Positions 55,437 to 63,853 of a stretch of 64,000 nucleotides of DNA are shown here, piece after piece. Both the position numbers and the translations under genes were made by a program. Source of the DNA: Lysobacteraceae bacterium (GTDB lineage: Bacteria; Pseudomonadota; Gammaproteobacteria; Xanthomonadales; Xanthomonadaceae). Below the pieces are notes generated by a model. That model was not told the origin of the DNA, searched no databases, and was given only the letters and a program-made list of their open reading frames with translations. The stretch spans positions 1-64,000 of the forward strand of contig JAMLIV010000005.1 in the NCBI GenBank assembly GCA_023954075.1, written 5' to 3'. Positions within the stretch are counted from its first letter, which is position 1. The number at the start of each line of letters is the position of its first letter.

Positions 55437-56495
55437 TTACCTTGCGTCGAGCGGGATCCCCAGCGCCGCGGTCAGGCCGGCCAGCCAGGCGAGCTGGCGA
55501 CCGTCGCGGGTGTCGTAGCCCGCGCCCGAATAGCCCCACCAGTCCCAGCAGGCTTTGGGATTGAGCGGCATGAAACTTGCCCGCGCCTGCGGATAAACGA
55601 CCACCAGATCATGGGCATCGGCCCAGCGGTTGAGGCCGTTGTCGTCGACGAACTGCCGGTCGAGCGAGGCGGCGTTCTGCTCGCAGCCGTGGAAGGCGAT
55701 CACCGCGCCGCAGCGCGTATCCTGCACACACTGCGGTGGCACATACAGGAAGCCCTCGTCGGCCAGATAGGCGTCTTCACCTGCCGGACGATAGGCATCC
55801 TGGTTGAAGGCGAGCACCTGGCCGCCGGCGGCATCCGCAACCGCCTTGGTCGCGGTGCCATAGAGCGTTTCCAGCATCGCCTGGGCGGCGTCGAAGCCGC
55901 AGGCGGCGATGAACGGTGCCTCGGTGGTGGCGCAGGCCACGCCCTTGTCCACGGTCGGCCAGGCGTGGCCGATATCGCGCTGGGCGTCCCAGACCAGCTT
56001 CATGCCGGCCACCGGCGGCTGCGCCACTTCACGCTGCAGCGCCTCGTAGATGGCGTAGGACGCGCGCGTCACCGGCTCCTTCACGGTGGCATCGGACGCC
56101 CCGTGCAGCACCCAGACCCGGTCACCATCCAGCCCCGAAAGCGGCGCGATCTTTCCGGCATCGGCCAGTTCCCGCGCACGCTCGGCCAGCTTCACCGCGT
56201 CGGGCGCATCCGGCTCGCCCTTCATGCAGCGACCCAGCGCCGTGCCCAGATCGCCTTCGGCGCAGCCATAAGGCGGCCCGGCGATCAGGCCGGCGCCGAT
56301 CAGCCGATCGGAAAACGCGAAATGCGCCTGCTGTGCCATCGCCGCGCCGGAGGACAGGCCCACCACCGATACCCGTGCCGGATCGAGTGACAACGCCGGC
56401 AGCGATGACTCCGCCGCCTGACTGCCGCAACCGCCCAGCGAAAGGGCCACGGCCAGCGCCAGCGCGCCGGATGACGATGCCTTCGAGAAATTCAT
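55437..56495 (-). CDS. Polyhydroxybutyrate depolymerase-type lipoprotein esterase, permuted (type 2) catalytic order
   Basis: The 352-residue protein has a lipobox LGGC (Cys23), so it is probably a lipoprotein. The nucleophile Ser48 sits in VVGLSSGAAM very near the N-terminus. Then come AGPPYGCAEGDL, the likely Asp in VLHGASDATV, the likely His in RDIGHAWPT, and only at the C-terminal end the oxyanion segment AVIAFHGCEQNAAS and KACWDWWGYSG. In most relatives HGC and CWNW come before the serine; this order is the circularly permuted type 2 domain known from some extracellular PHB depolymerases. There is no separate substrate-binding domain. It should hydrolyse 3-hydroxyalkanoate polymers or oligomers. 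Its start follows GGCGGAGGAC, downstream of the receptor terminator. Confidence 0.83.
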   Translation of the reverse strand: MNFSKASSSGALALAVALSLGGCGSQAAESSLPALSLDPARVSVVGLSSGAAMAQQAHFAFSDRLIGAGLIAGPPYGCAEGDLGTALGRCMKGEPDAPDAVKLAERARELADAGKIAPLSGLDGDRVWVLHGASDATVKEPVTRASYAIYEALQREVAQPPVAGMKLVWDAQRDIGHAWPTVDKGVACATTEAPFIAACGFDAAQAMLETLYGTATKAVADAAGGQVLAFNQDAYRPAGEDAYLADEGFLYVPPQCVQDTRCGAVIAFHGCEQNAASLDRQFVDDNGLNRWADAHDLVVVYPQARASFMPLNPKACWDWWGYSGAGYDTRDGRQLAWLAGLTAALGIPLDAR

Positions 56496-56508
56496 TGCGT
56501 CCTCCGCC

Positions 56509-56535
56509 AAAAAAGCGGGCCGCAGCGCGGCCCGC
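56509..56535 (-). terminator. Terminator between the TonB receptor and the depolymerase gene
   Basis: Perfect 9-bp stem GCGGGCCGC/GCGGCCCGC with a three-base loop, followed on the minus strand by TTTTTTGG. The T tract lies only about 13 bases before the depolymerase ATG, so that gene is expressed by partial read-through or another promoter. Confidence 0.88.
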
Positions 56536-56565
56536 AAGTATTTCCAACATCATGGAGAGAAACGA

Positions 56566-58857
56566 TCAGAAGTTGTAGCGCACCGAAACGTACCAGTTGC
56601 GGCGCCAGCCGTAGTAGGCGGTCTGGATGTTGCCGACGCTGGCGAACTCCTGACCCTCGACCTTGTACTCCTTGTCGGTCAGGTTGCGCACGCCGGCGCG
56701 CACCTGCCAGGTGTAGTCGGGCGAATCCCAGATCGAATACAGGCCGAAGAGGGTGTAGGCGTCCTGGCTGAGCACGTCGCGGTTGTCCACCGACAGCCAG
56801 GTCTTGGCGCGATAGGAGGCGTCGCCGCCCACGCTCAGCATCGAGCCGTTGCCCAGCGAGAAGCCCTGGTTCAACGCGACGCGCGCGGTCATTTCGGGCG
56901 AGAACGGCACGTGGTCGTGGCTCACGTTCGGGTCGAAGCCCGGGTAGCTGGCGTCCAGACGCGGATCATCGAACTTCTTGTAGTCGGCATCCAGCCAGCC
57001 GATCTGTGCCGAAAGCGTGGTGGCCTCACCCAGCATCGCGGCACCTTCCAGTTCGATGCCCTTGATATCCAGCTCGGCGGCGTTGAGCACCGGGAAAGAG
57101 AACGTCGGGCTGGTGGAATTCGGGTTGTGGATCTCCGAAACGCGCGCCTGGAAGTCTTCGTAATTGGAGATAAAGGCCAGCGCACCACCGCGGAAACGGC
57201 CGTCGCTGGAGCTGCCCTTCACGCCCATTTCGTAGGTCCACACGAACTCCGGATCGAACACGGCGTTGGCGACCTCGAGCGCACTGTTGGCGCGCCCGTT
57301 GAATCCACCCGACTTGAAGCCGCGGTTGGCCGAGACGTAGCCCATCACGCGGTCGGTGAAGTTCTTCTGCAGGCTGATCGAAGGCGTCAGCGCGGTCCAG
57401 CTCTGCTTGCCCTCAAAGGCGACGGTTTCGTTGAGTGCAGGGAAAGGGATGAATCCCAGGAACAGGGAGTCCGACTCCCAGAAGGTACTGGTGCTGCGAG
57501 CGTAGTCCTTCTCGTCCCTGGTGTAGCGCAGGCCGGCAGCCAGCTTCCAGGTCGGCGCGAACTCCCAGTTCACGTGCGCGAAGGCAGCGGTGCTCTTGGT
57601 GGTCAGGTCGTCATCGATCGTACGCAGGAAGCCAACCGGCACTCCGGCATTGGCGAACAGGTCGTCGGCGTAGGCTTCCTGGTGCGAGGGCACGTTCTCC
57701 TTCATGTAGAACACGCCAAAGGTGGACTGCAGGTTGGAGCCGTTGTCGAACTGCCACTGGAACTCCTGGCTGGTCTGCTTCTGGTCCAGCGCCACCAGCA
57801 CGTCGCCCAGCTCGAACTCGGAGGCGTCGATGTCGATGTAGGAGTTGGTATCCAGGCGGCGGTGGCCGGTGATGCTCTTGAACAGCCAGCGGTCGGACAG
57901 GTCCCACTCCATTCCCAGGGTCAGGCCCTGGTGCTTCATGTCCTGGCCCTTGTCGGGCCCGAACGAGGTGCGGGCGAAGTAGTCGAAGCCGCCGGACGCC
58001 GCCGGCTTGAGCTGCACCACGCCCAGCGCAAGGTCGGTCTGGCGCAGCGGCGCCATCGGGCGACCCATGGCCAGCGAGGCGTCCTGCTTGGTGTGGTCGA
58101 TGGTCAGCGTGGCGCGGAACGCATCGCTCGGCCTGTAGGCCAGCTTGGCGCGGATCGCGCGGGTGTCATCGTCGTTGTAGCGCCGGCCGCTGGCCGCATC
58201 GCTGATGAAGCCGTCGTTGGTCAGCCAGGCACCCGCGACGCTGGCCGCGAGGGTGTCGCTGAGCTGGCCGCCCGCGTACAGCCGGCCTTCCGCGCGGCCG
58301 AACTGGCCGATGGTGCCTTCGACCGAGCCGCCCTCGTCGTCGAACGGGTTCTTGGTGGTGATCTTGATCGCACCACCGGTGGAGTTCTTGCCGTACAGCG
58401 TGCCCTGCGGGCCGCGCAGCACTTCCACCTGCTGCACGTCGAACATCGAGATCAGCGCGCCGTTGATGCGCGAGTAGTAGATGTCGTCCACGTACATGCC
58501 CACGCCCGGATCGAAGGTCTGCAGCGCGTCCGGCTGGCCGATGCCGCGGATGAACACGTTGACGCTGTTGGCCGATCCGCGGCCCTGCACGATGTTGAGG
58601 TTGGGCACCGAGCCCTGCAGCCCATCGATGGCGCTGGCCTGCTTCTCGATCAGGTCCGACTCGCCGAAGGCGCTCACCGCCACCGGCACGTCGAAGATGG
58701 ATTCCTCGCGGCGACGCGCGGTGACCACCACGTTGTCCAGACGCTGGGCCTCGTCGCTGCCGGCCTGGCGCTCGCCGGACTGCTGGGCCTGCGCGGGGGC
58801 GGATGCGGCCATGCCCAGCAGCAGGCCGATGGCAACACTCAGGTGCGTGCGATTCAT
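56566..58857 (-). CDS. TonB-dependent receptor, probably for hydroxybutyrate-derived ligands
   Basis: The 763-residue protein has a signal peptide (LSVAIGLLLGMAASAPAQAQ), a TonB-box-like LDNVVVTARRREESIFDVPV and a plug with VFIRGIGQPDALQTFDPGVG, YVDDIYYSR and VEVLRGPQGTLYGKNSTGGA. The barrel ends in NWYVSVRYNF with the usual terminal Phe. The RGIGQP / YGKNSTGGAIK features place it with the large IPR000531-type receptors of Proteobacteria that import oligomers and siderophores; the ligand cannot be read from sequence. Placement between a PHB depolymerase and a GntP-family permease suggests hydroxybutyrate oligomers. It has its own strong terminator. Confidence 0.92.
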   Translation of the reverse strand: MNRTHLSVAIGLLLGMAASAPAQAQQSGERQAGSDEAQRLDNVVVTARRREESIFDVPVAVSAFGESDLIEKQASAIDGLQGSVPNLNIVQGRGSANSVNVFIRGIGQPDALQTFDPGVGMYVDDIYYSRINGALISMFDVQQVEVLRGPQGTLYGKNSTGGAIKITTKNPFDDEGGSVEGTIGQFGRAEGRLYAGGQLSDTLAASVAGAWLTNDGFISDAASGRRYNDDDTRAIRAKLAYRPSDAFRATLTIDHTKQDASLAMGRPMAPLRQTDLALGVVQLKPAASGGFDYFARTSFGPDKGQDMKHQGLTLGMEWDLSDRWLFKSITGHRRLDTNSYIDIDASEFELGDVLVALDQKQTSQEFQWQFDNGSNLQSTFGVFYMKENVPSHQEAYADDLFANAGVPVGFLRTIDDDLTTKSTAAFAHVNWEFAPTWKLAAGLRYTRDEKDYARSTSTFWESDSLFLGFIPFPALNETVAFEGKQSWTALTPSISLQKNFTDRVMGYVSANRGFKSGGFNGRANSALEVANAVFDPEFVWTYEMGVKGSSSDGRFRGGALAFISNYEDFQARVSEIHNPNSTSPTFSFPVLNAAELDIKGIELEGAAMLGEATTLSAQIGWLDADYKKFDDPRLDASYPGFDPNVSHDHVPFSPEMTARVALNQGFSLGNGSMLSVGGDASYRAKTWLSVDNRDVLSQDAYTLFGLYSIWDSPDYTWQVRAGVRNLTDKEYKVEGQEFASVGNIQTAYYGWRRNWYVSVRYNF

Positions 58858-58949
58858 TGGAGTCTTTCCTCGTGACGGTGATGGGAAACGGCCACGGCGG
58901 CCGCCGATCATGTGACGGCATGGTGCCCAGCGCGCGCAGGCGGCGCACT

Positions 58950-58963
58950 TGTACCTTGGTACA
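58950..58963. promoter_or_regulatory. Palindromic operator candidate in the divergent receptor/permease promoter region
   Basis: TGTACC-TT-GGTACA is a perfect 14-bp palindrome. Allowing one extra base it extends to CAC...GTG on both sides. It sits 92 bases from the receptor ATG and 59 bases from the permease ATG within the 165-base divergent gap, where a shared regulator would bind. Confidence 0.5.
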
Positions 58964-59022
58964 GTGGGAGCCGCGGGTCCGGCTCATCACACTGCGCCGC
59001 GAGTTGAAACGCGGACCCGCCC

Positions 59023-60426
59023 ATGGCCTTCCTGATCGTTCTGGCCTCGCTGTGCTTCCTGATGTTCGTGGCCTATCGCGGCTACAGCGTCATCCTGTTC
59101 GCGCCCATCGCGGCGCTGGGCGCGGTGCTGCTCACCGACCCCTCGCTGGTGGCACCGATGTTCACCGGCCTGTTCATGGACAAGATGGTGGGCTTCTTGA
59201 AGCTCTACTTTCCGGTGTTCGTGCTCGGCGCGGTGTTCGGCAAGGTCATCGAGCTGTCGGGCTTTTCCAAATCCATCGTCACCGCCGCGATCCGCATCGT
59301 CGGGCCCCAGCGCGCGATGCTCTCGATCGTGCTGGTCTGCGCGCTGCTGACCTACGGCGGGGTGTCGCTGTTCGTGGTGGTGTTCGCGGTCTATCCGTTC
59401 GCGGCCGAGCTGTTCCGCCAGGGCAACATCCCCAAACGCCTGATTCCCGGCACCATCGCGCTGGGTGCGTTCACCTTCACCATGGACGCGCTGCCCGGCA
59501 CCCCGCAGATCCAGAACATCATCCCTACCACGTTCTTCGGCACCAACACCTGGGCTGCGCCGGTGCTGGGCACGATCGGCGGCGTCTTCATCCTGATCCT
59601 GGGCATGAGCTATCTGGAATGGCGTCGCCGCGCCGCGGCGGCGAAAGGCGAAGGCTATGGCGATGCCGCCAGCCTCTCGAACGAACCGGCCACCTACCGG
59701 GGCGGCGCGCTGCCCAATCCGGTCATCGCGGTGCTGCCGCTGGTGCTGGTGGGCGTGGCGAACATTCTTTTCACCTGGTGGATTCCGCAGGCCTACGGGG
59801 ACAGCCACTCTTTCATCCCGGCGGTGATCGGCAGCCCCGCGCCGGTGGTGCAGGAAGTCTCGCGCATCACCGCGATCTGGGCGGTGCTGGGCGCGCTGCT
59901 GGTGGGCATCGGCACCGTGCTGATCTTCGCTTTCAGGCCCGTCATGAGCAGCTTTGCCGAAGGCTCGAAATCCGCCGTCGGTGGTGCCCTGCTCGCGGCC
60001 GGCAACACCGCTTCCGAATACGGCTTCGGCGCGGTGATCGCCGCCCTGCCCGGCTTCCTCGTCGTCGCCAACGCGCTGGGCTCGATCCCCGATCCGCTGG
60101 TCAACGAGGCCGTCACCGTCACCGCGCTGGCCGGCATCACCGGCTCGGCCTCGGGCGGCATGAGCATCGCGTTGGCGGCCATGGCCGACACCTTCATCGC
60201 CAACGCCAACGCTGCCGGCATCCCGATGGACGTGCTGCACCGCGTCGCCTCGATGGCCTCCGGCGGCATGGACACCCTGCCCCACAACGGTGCCGTCATC
60301 ACGCTTCTGGCCGTCACCGGCCTCTCGCACCGCCAGAGCTACAAGGACATCTTCGCGGTCACCTGCATCAAGACCATGGCGGTGTTCGTCATCATCGGCG
60401 TGTACTACGCCACCGGGCTGGTCTGA
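59023..60426 (+). CDS. GntP-family permease (likely hydroxy-acid / 3-hydroxybutyrate transporter)
   Basis: The 467-residue protein has about 12 hydrophobic helices. Typical GntP-family stretches are LLTYGGVSLFVVVFAVYPFA, ALGAFTFTMDALPGTPQIQN and VTVTALAGITGSASGGMSIAL, with HRVASMASGGMDTLPHNGAV near the end. Members transport gluconate, related sugar acids or D-beta-hydroxybutyrate. The DALPGTPQIQN and MDTLPHNGAV motifs are, as I recall, typical of the hydroxybutyrate-permease branch. It is divergent from the TonB receptor and beside a PHB-depolymerase-type gene, which supports hydroxybutyrate as substrate. The ATG at 59023 gives MAFLIVLASL, an immediate first helix. Confidence 0.85.
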   Translation: MAFLIVLASLCFLMFVAYRGYSVILFAPIAALGAVLLTDPSLVAPMFTGLFMDKMVGFLKLYFPVFVLGAVFGKVIELSGFSKSIVTAAIRIVGPQRAMLSIVLVCALLTYGGVSLFVVVFAVYPFAAELFRQGNIPKRLIPGTIALGAFTFTMDALPGTPQIQNIIPTTFFGTNTWAAPVLGTIGGVFILILGMSYLEWRRRAAAAKGEGYGDAASLSNEPATYRGGALPNPVIAVLPLVLVGVANILFTWWIPQAYGDSHSFIPAVIGSPAPVVQEVSRITAIWAVLGALLVGIGTVLIFAFRPVMSSFAEGSKSAVGGALLAAGNTASEYGFGAVIAALPGFLVVANALGSIPDPLVNEAVTVTALAGITGSASGGMSIALAAMADTFIANANAAGIPMDVLHRVASMASGGMDTLPHNGAVITLLAVTGLSHRQSYKDIFAVTCIKTMAVFVIIGVYYATGLV

Positions 60427-60556
60427 GGAACGCGCCGCTGTCCTCACGCGGCGCGCCTTGTCGGGCCGAAGCACGCTCGCCATACTCGCCGCGTCCGGCC
60501 AGCCGCGCGGCCCGGATGCGCGCGGCGCGCCCGCAGACCCGCAGGAGGAACCGGCC

Positions 60557-61408
60557 ATGGCCGCAAGCCCCGTCCTGTTCATCGGCCACGGCAATCCGAT
60601 GAACACCCTGGAAACCAACCGCTACACCCGGGCCTGGCGCGAGCTGGGCCGCCGCCTGCCGCGGCCGCGCGCGGTGCTGATGGTGTCCGCGCACTGGTAC
60701 ATCGGCGCGACCGCGGTGACGGCGATGCCCTGGCCACGCACCATCCATGACTTCTACGGCTTTCCGCAGGCTCTGTTCGATTTCGACTACCCCGCGCCGG
60801 GCGCACCCGACCTCGCCGCCGAGGTGGCAGACGTTGCCAAGCCCGACTGGGTGGGGCTGGATCGCGACCAGTGGGGCCTGGACCACGGTGCCTGGAGCGT
60901 GCTCGCGCACCTGTATCCCGAGGCCGACGTGCCGGTGGTGCAGCTTTCGATCAACGCGCTCAAGCCGCTCGAATACCACCTCCAGCTCGCCGAAAGGCTC
61001 GCCGCCCTGCGCGAACGCGGCGTGATGATCGTCGGCAGCGGCAACGTGGTGCACAACCTCAGGCGCGTGCAGTGGGACAAGCCGGAGGCAGCCTTCGACT
61101 GGGGCGAGCGCTTCGACGACGCCGCCATCGGGCAGATGGCCTCCGACCCCGGCGCGATCCTGAAGCTGGCCGAGCATCCCGACTACGGCCTGGCGGTGCC
61201 GACGCCCGACCACTTCATCCCGCTGCTCTACGCCGCCGGGCTCGCCGCGGCAGGCGAAGGCCGCGCCACCGCCTTCGCGCGCGGCCACGCCCTGGGCGCG
61301 ATCTCGATGACCTGCTACGCCGTCGGTTGCGACACCGCCGACGCCAGCCACGGATCGCCACCGCCCGGCCTGCCCGCGGGCGTGCCGCCGGAGCAGACCA
61401 ACCTCTGA
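60557..61408 (+). CDS. ygiD: LigB-type extradiol dioxygenase (YgiD/4,5-DOPA dioxygenase family)
   Basis: The 283-residue enzyme starts with VLFIGHGNPMNTLETNRYTR (His11 a metal ligand). It has VSAHWYIGATAVTAMPWPRT (second His), VGLDRDQWGLDHGAWSVLAH and GSGNVVHNLRRVQW, all hallmarks of the zinc-dependent DODA/YgiD group. It opens catechol rings such as L-DOPA in vitro; the physiological substrate is uncertain. The ATG at 60557 follows AGGAGGAA. An apparent in-frame extension back to 60290 lies inside the permease gene and is spurious. A C-terminal Pro/Gly-rich tail is disordered. Confidence 0.92.
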   Translation: MAASPVLFIGHGNPMNTLETNRYTRAWRELGRRLPRPRAVLMVSAHWYIGATAVTAMPWPRTIHDFYGFPQALFDFDYPAPGAPDLAAEVADVAKPDWVGLDRDQWGLDHGAWSVLAHLYPEADVPVVQLSINALKPLEYHLQLAERLAALRERGVMIVGSGNVVHNLRRVQWDKPEAAFDWGERFDDAAIGQMASDPGAILKLAEHPDYGLAVPTPDHFIPLLYAAGLAAAGEGRATAFARGHALGAISMTCYAVGCDTADASHGSPPPGLPAGVPPEQTNL

Positions 61409-61572
61409 CCGCGCACGCAAACGCCCCGGAGCGACACCGCGCCTCCCGCCGACGACAGGATCGCCGCTGCGGGCGAAAGTGGCGAGGTGAATCCGGTGGG
61501 TGCGGCCGGGCGCGCTTTCCTGCTCGATGGAAGGCCCCCAGCGGCGCAGACCGCAGCCCCGCGTTACCGGAT

Positions 61573-62232
61573 TCAAGTCTTCTCGCGCCGCCTCCCCAAC
61601 GCCAGCCCGGCCGCCAGTGCGAACCAGCCGAAGTAGGTCGCGAGTACGAGCCGCTGCGCGGCGGCGTGGCGACCTTCGAGCGGGGGGAAAAGCTGCTGCG
61701 GTGGCCAGGTGAGGAAGATTGCCAGCACCGTGCCGAGCAGCGCGCCAAGGATGGCGAGCGTTCGCCAGTGCCGCATCCGGCGCAGGCCCAGGAAAACAAA
61801 GGCCGACGCCGCCACGAGTGCGATGAGGGACAGCGCCAGCGTCGCGGCATGGCGCTGCGAGGCCGGGCCGTCGGGTTCGGACGGGTCGAACGGGAAGACG
61901 CCCTGCGCCGCGAACGCCAGCGCCGAAATCATCAGCATTCCGGTGCCCAGGCGCAGCGTGCGGCCCGTGCCGTCGGGTGCGGCGACGGCTTCGAGCGCGA
62001 TGGAAAACGCCAGCAGCATCAGCCCCGGAACCACCAGCGCCAGCGCGTTGAACCAGGCGCCACCCGGTGCACCGATCGCGCCGAACTGGCCGAGCGGCGC
62101 ACTGGCGGCACCGGGCAACAGCGTCGCCGCGAGCGCCACCGCGGCGGCAAACCACAGCGGGGCGATCCAGCCCAGATGCAGCGCCAGCCTGCGGACGTGG
62201 TGCGGGGGCGAAGGCATCGGCGTGGCGTCCAT
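61573..62232 (-). CDS. DUF998-type integral membrane protein
   Basis: The 219-residue protein has about six hydrophobic segments. It starts with a short polar tail then LGWIAPLWFAAAVALAATLL, and has GQGVFP-like QGVFPFDPSEPDGPASQRHA between helices 3 and 4, the conserved loop of DUF998 proteins. Function is unknown for the family. The ATG at 62232 is chosen because upstream codons are not hydrophobic or conserved-looking. It is divergent from the CnoX-like gene; the 225-base gap 62233-62457 has no clear gene. Confidence 0.75.
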   Translation of the reverse strand: MDATPMPSPPHHVRRLALHLGWIAPLWFAAAVALAATLLPGAASAPLGQFGAIGAPGGAWFNALALVVPGLMLLAFSIALEAVAAPDGTGRTLRLGTGMLMISALAFAAQGVFPFDPSEPDGPASQRHAATLALSLIALVAASAFVFLGLRRMRHWRTLAILGALLGTVLAIFLTWPPQQLFPPLEGRHAAAQRLVLATYFGWFALAAGLALGRRREKT

Positions 62233-62457
62233 GATGGCGCGCGAGTTTGCCTTGCAATGCGGGCTGTTGCCACCATCTACGCCTTGGTGCCGCGTCGGTC
62301 GCCGCAGCGGCTTTGACGCGTGCCTCGAGGTTTCAAGACACCGGATGCCCGCGCGCGGGCATGACGAGGCTGGAAACCCGCCGGGCCCGACGCTGGTGCC
62401 CATCCACCGCATCGCCCATCTTCCCGCACCACCACGACACAGCTTACGGATACCGCA

Positions 62458-63336
62458 ATGCTCCTTTCCGACACCGCCGCCGCGCCCGCCGCCGCATCGC
62501 ACGTCATCGACGTCAGCGCCGAAACCTTCCAGAAGGAGGTGCTCGAACACTCCCTGACCACGCCCGTCCTGCTCGATTTCTGGGCCACCTGGTGCGGGCC
62601 GTGCAAGCAGCTGGGGCCGATCCTGGAAAAGCTCGCTGGCGACTACCACGGCGCGTTTCGACTGGCCAAGGTGGACGTCGACGCGCAGAAGGAGCTGGCC
62701 GGCTATTTTTCGATCCGCTCGGTGCCCACGGTGATCCTGGTCAAGGACGGCCAGCTCGTGGACGGTTTCCCCGGCGCGGTGCCGGAGGGCCAGCTGCGCC
62801 AGTTCCTCGCCCAGCACGGCATCGAACCGGCGCAGCCGGCGGAGCCTGCGGAGGTGGTGCCGCCCACGCCCGAGGAAGAGGTCGCGCGCCTGCGTGCTGC
62901 GGTGGAAGCCGCGCCGGACGACGATGCGCTCAAACTGGATCTGGCGCTGGCGCTGGCCCGCGTCGGGGAAACCGCGCAGGCCAGGGTGCTGATCGACGCC
63001 CTGCCCGCCAACCTTGGTGCCGACGAGCGCGCGCGCAACGCCAACGTGCTGATCGCCAACGCAGCCTGGCTGAAGGATGCGCCGGATCGCGCCGCGCTGG
63101 CCGCGCGCGTGGCGGCCGCACCGGACGACCTCGCCGCGCGCCACCTGCTCGGCCTGCGGCTGCTGGCCGACGGCGAGTTCGCCGCGGCGCTCGACCAGTT
63201 CCTCGAGATGCTGCGCCAGAACCGCGACTTCCAGGACAGCCTGCCGCGTCGCGCCCTGATCGAGGCCTTCAACGTGATCCCCGATCCCGCGCTGGTGAGC
63301 CAGTACCGCCGCAACATGGCCGCGATGCTGTTCTGA
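62458..63336 (+). CDS. cnoX: Thioredoxin-TPR co-chaperone (CnoX/YbbN family) with intact CGPC
   Basis: The 292-residue protein has a thioredoxin domain (about 15-120) with FWATWCGPCKQLGPIL (Cys46, Cys49) and the cis-proline in RSVPTVILVKDG. TPR-like helices follow (about 135-285) with ALKLDLALALARVGETAQAR and RHLLGLRLLADGEFAAALDQ. This is the CnoX build: a holdase that guards substrates from oxidation and passes them to GroEL or DnaK. E. coli CnoX lacks one active cysteine, whereas this one has both, so it may also reduce disulfides. It is followed 16 bases later by the DUF4442-type gene. Confidence 0.92.
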   Translation: MLLSDTAAAPAAASHVIDVSAETFQKEVLEHSLTTPVLLDFWATWCGPCKQLGPILEKLAGDYHGAFRLAKVDVDAQKELAGYFSIRSVPTVILVKDGQLVDGFPGAVPEGQLRQFLAQHGIEPAQPAEPAEVVPPTPEEEVARLRAAVEAAPDDDALKLDLALALARVGETAQARVLIDALPANLGADERARNANVLIANAAWLKDAPDRAALAARVAAAPDDLAARHLLGLRLLADGEFAAALDQFLEMLRQNRDFQDSLPRRALIEAFNVIPDPALVSQYRRNMAAMLF

Positions 63337-63352
63337 GCCGGGACGCCCGTCC

Positions 63353-63853
63353 ATGTCGCCGCGCCTGCTGCGCCGCCTGTTAAACCTGTGGCCGCCGTTC
63401 CTCTTCTCCGGCATCCGCGTGCGCGCGCTGTCGGACGACTGGCGGCACGCACGGGTGGAACTCAGGCTCACCTGGTACAACCGCAACTATGTGCGCGCCC
63501 AGTTCGGCGGCAGCCTGTTCTCGATGACCGATCCGTTCTGGATGATACTGGTGATGCAGAGCCTGGGGCCGCGCTACCACGTCTGGGACCAGGCCGGCTC
63601 GATCCACTTCGTCACGCCGGGGCGCGAAAACGTGTTCGCGCAGTTCGACCTGGAACAGGCGGTCGTCGACGAGCTGCACGCCGTCGCGGCCAACGGTGAA
63701 AAACACCTGCGCTGGTTCGACGTGAACGTGACCACCGCCGACGGCACCCTCGTGGCGCGGGTGCGAAAGCAGCTCTACGTCCGCCTCAAGCCGGAGTTCC
63801 GGCCCGCCACGCGGCCGCCGTCAGATCCACCCGCGCCGCCGGAACCACCATAG
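63353..63853 (+). CDS. DUF4442-type (hotdog-fold thioesterase-like) protein
   Basis: The 166-residue protein has NRNYVRAQFGGSLFSMTDPF, the conserved helix and Gly-rich turn of DUF4442/PaaI-like hotdog proteins, and FVTPGRENVFAQFDLEQAVV in the second half. The N-terminus (LLRRLLNLWPPFLFSGIRV) may contact lipid. The enzymatic substrate is unknown; acyl-CoA thioesterase is the usual guess. Its 3' end overlaps the convergent corA gene by 33 bases, and a proline-rich tail sits in the overlap. Confidence 0.82.
   Translation: MSPRLLRRLLNLWPPFLFSGIRVRALSDDWRHARVELRLTWYNRNYVRAQFGGSLFSMTDPFWMILVMQSLGPRYHVWDQAGSIHFVTPGRENVFAQFDLEQAVVDELHAVAANGEKHLRWFDVNVTTADGTLVARVRKQLYVRLKPEFRPATRPPSDPPAPPEPP

Noticed and set aside
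60290-60556. N-terminal extension of the LigB-type dioxygenase
   Set aside because: It lies inside the permease gene in another frame; the ATG at 60557 with AGGAGGAA gives the family start.
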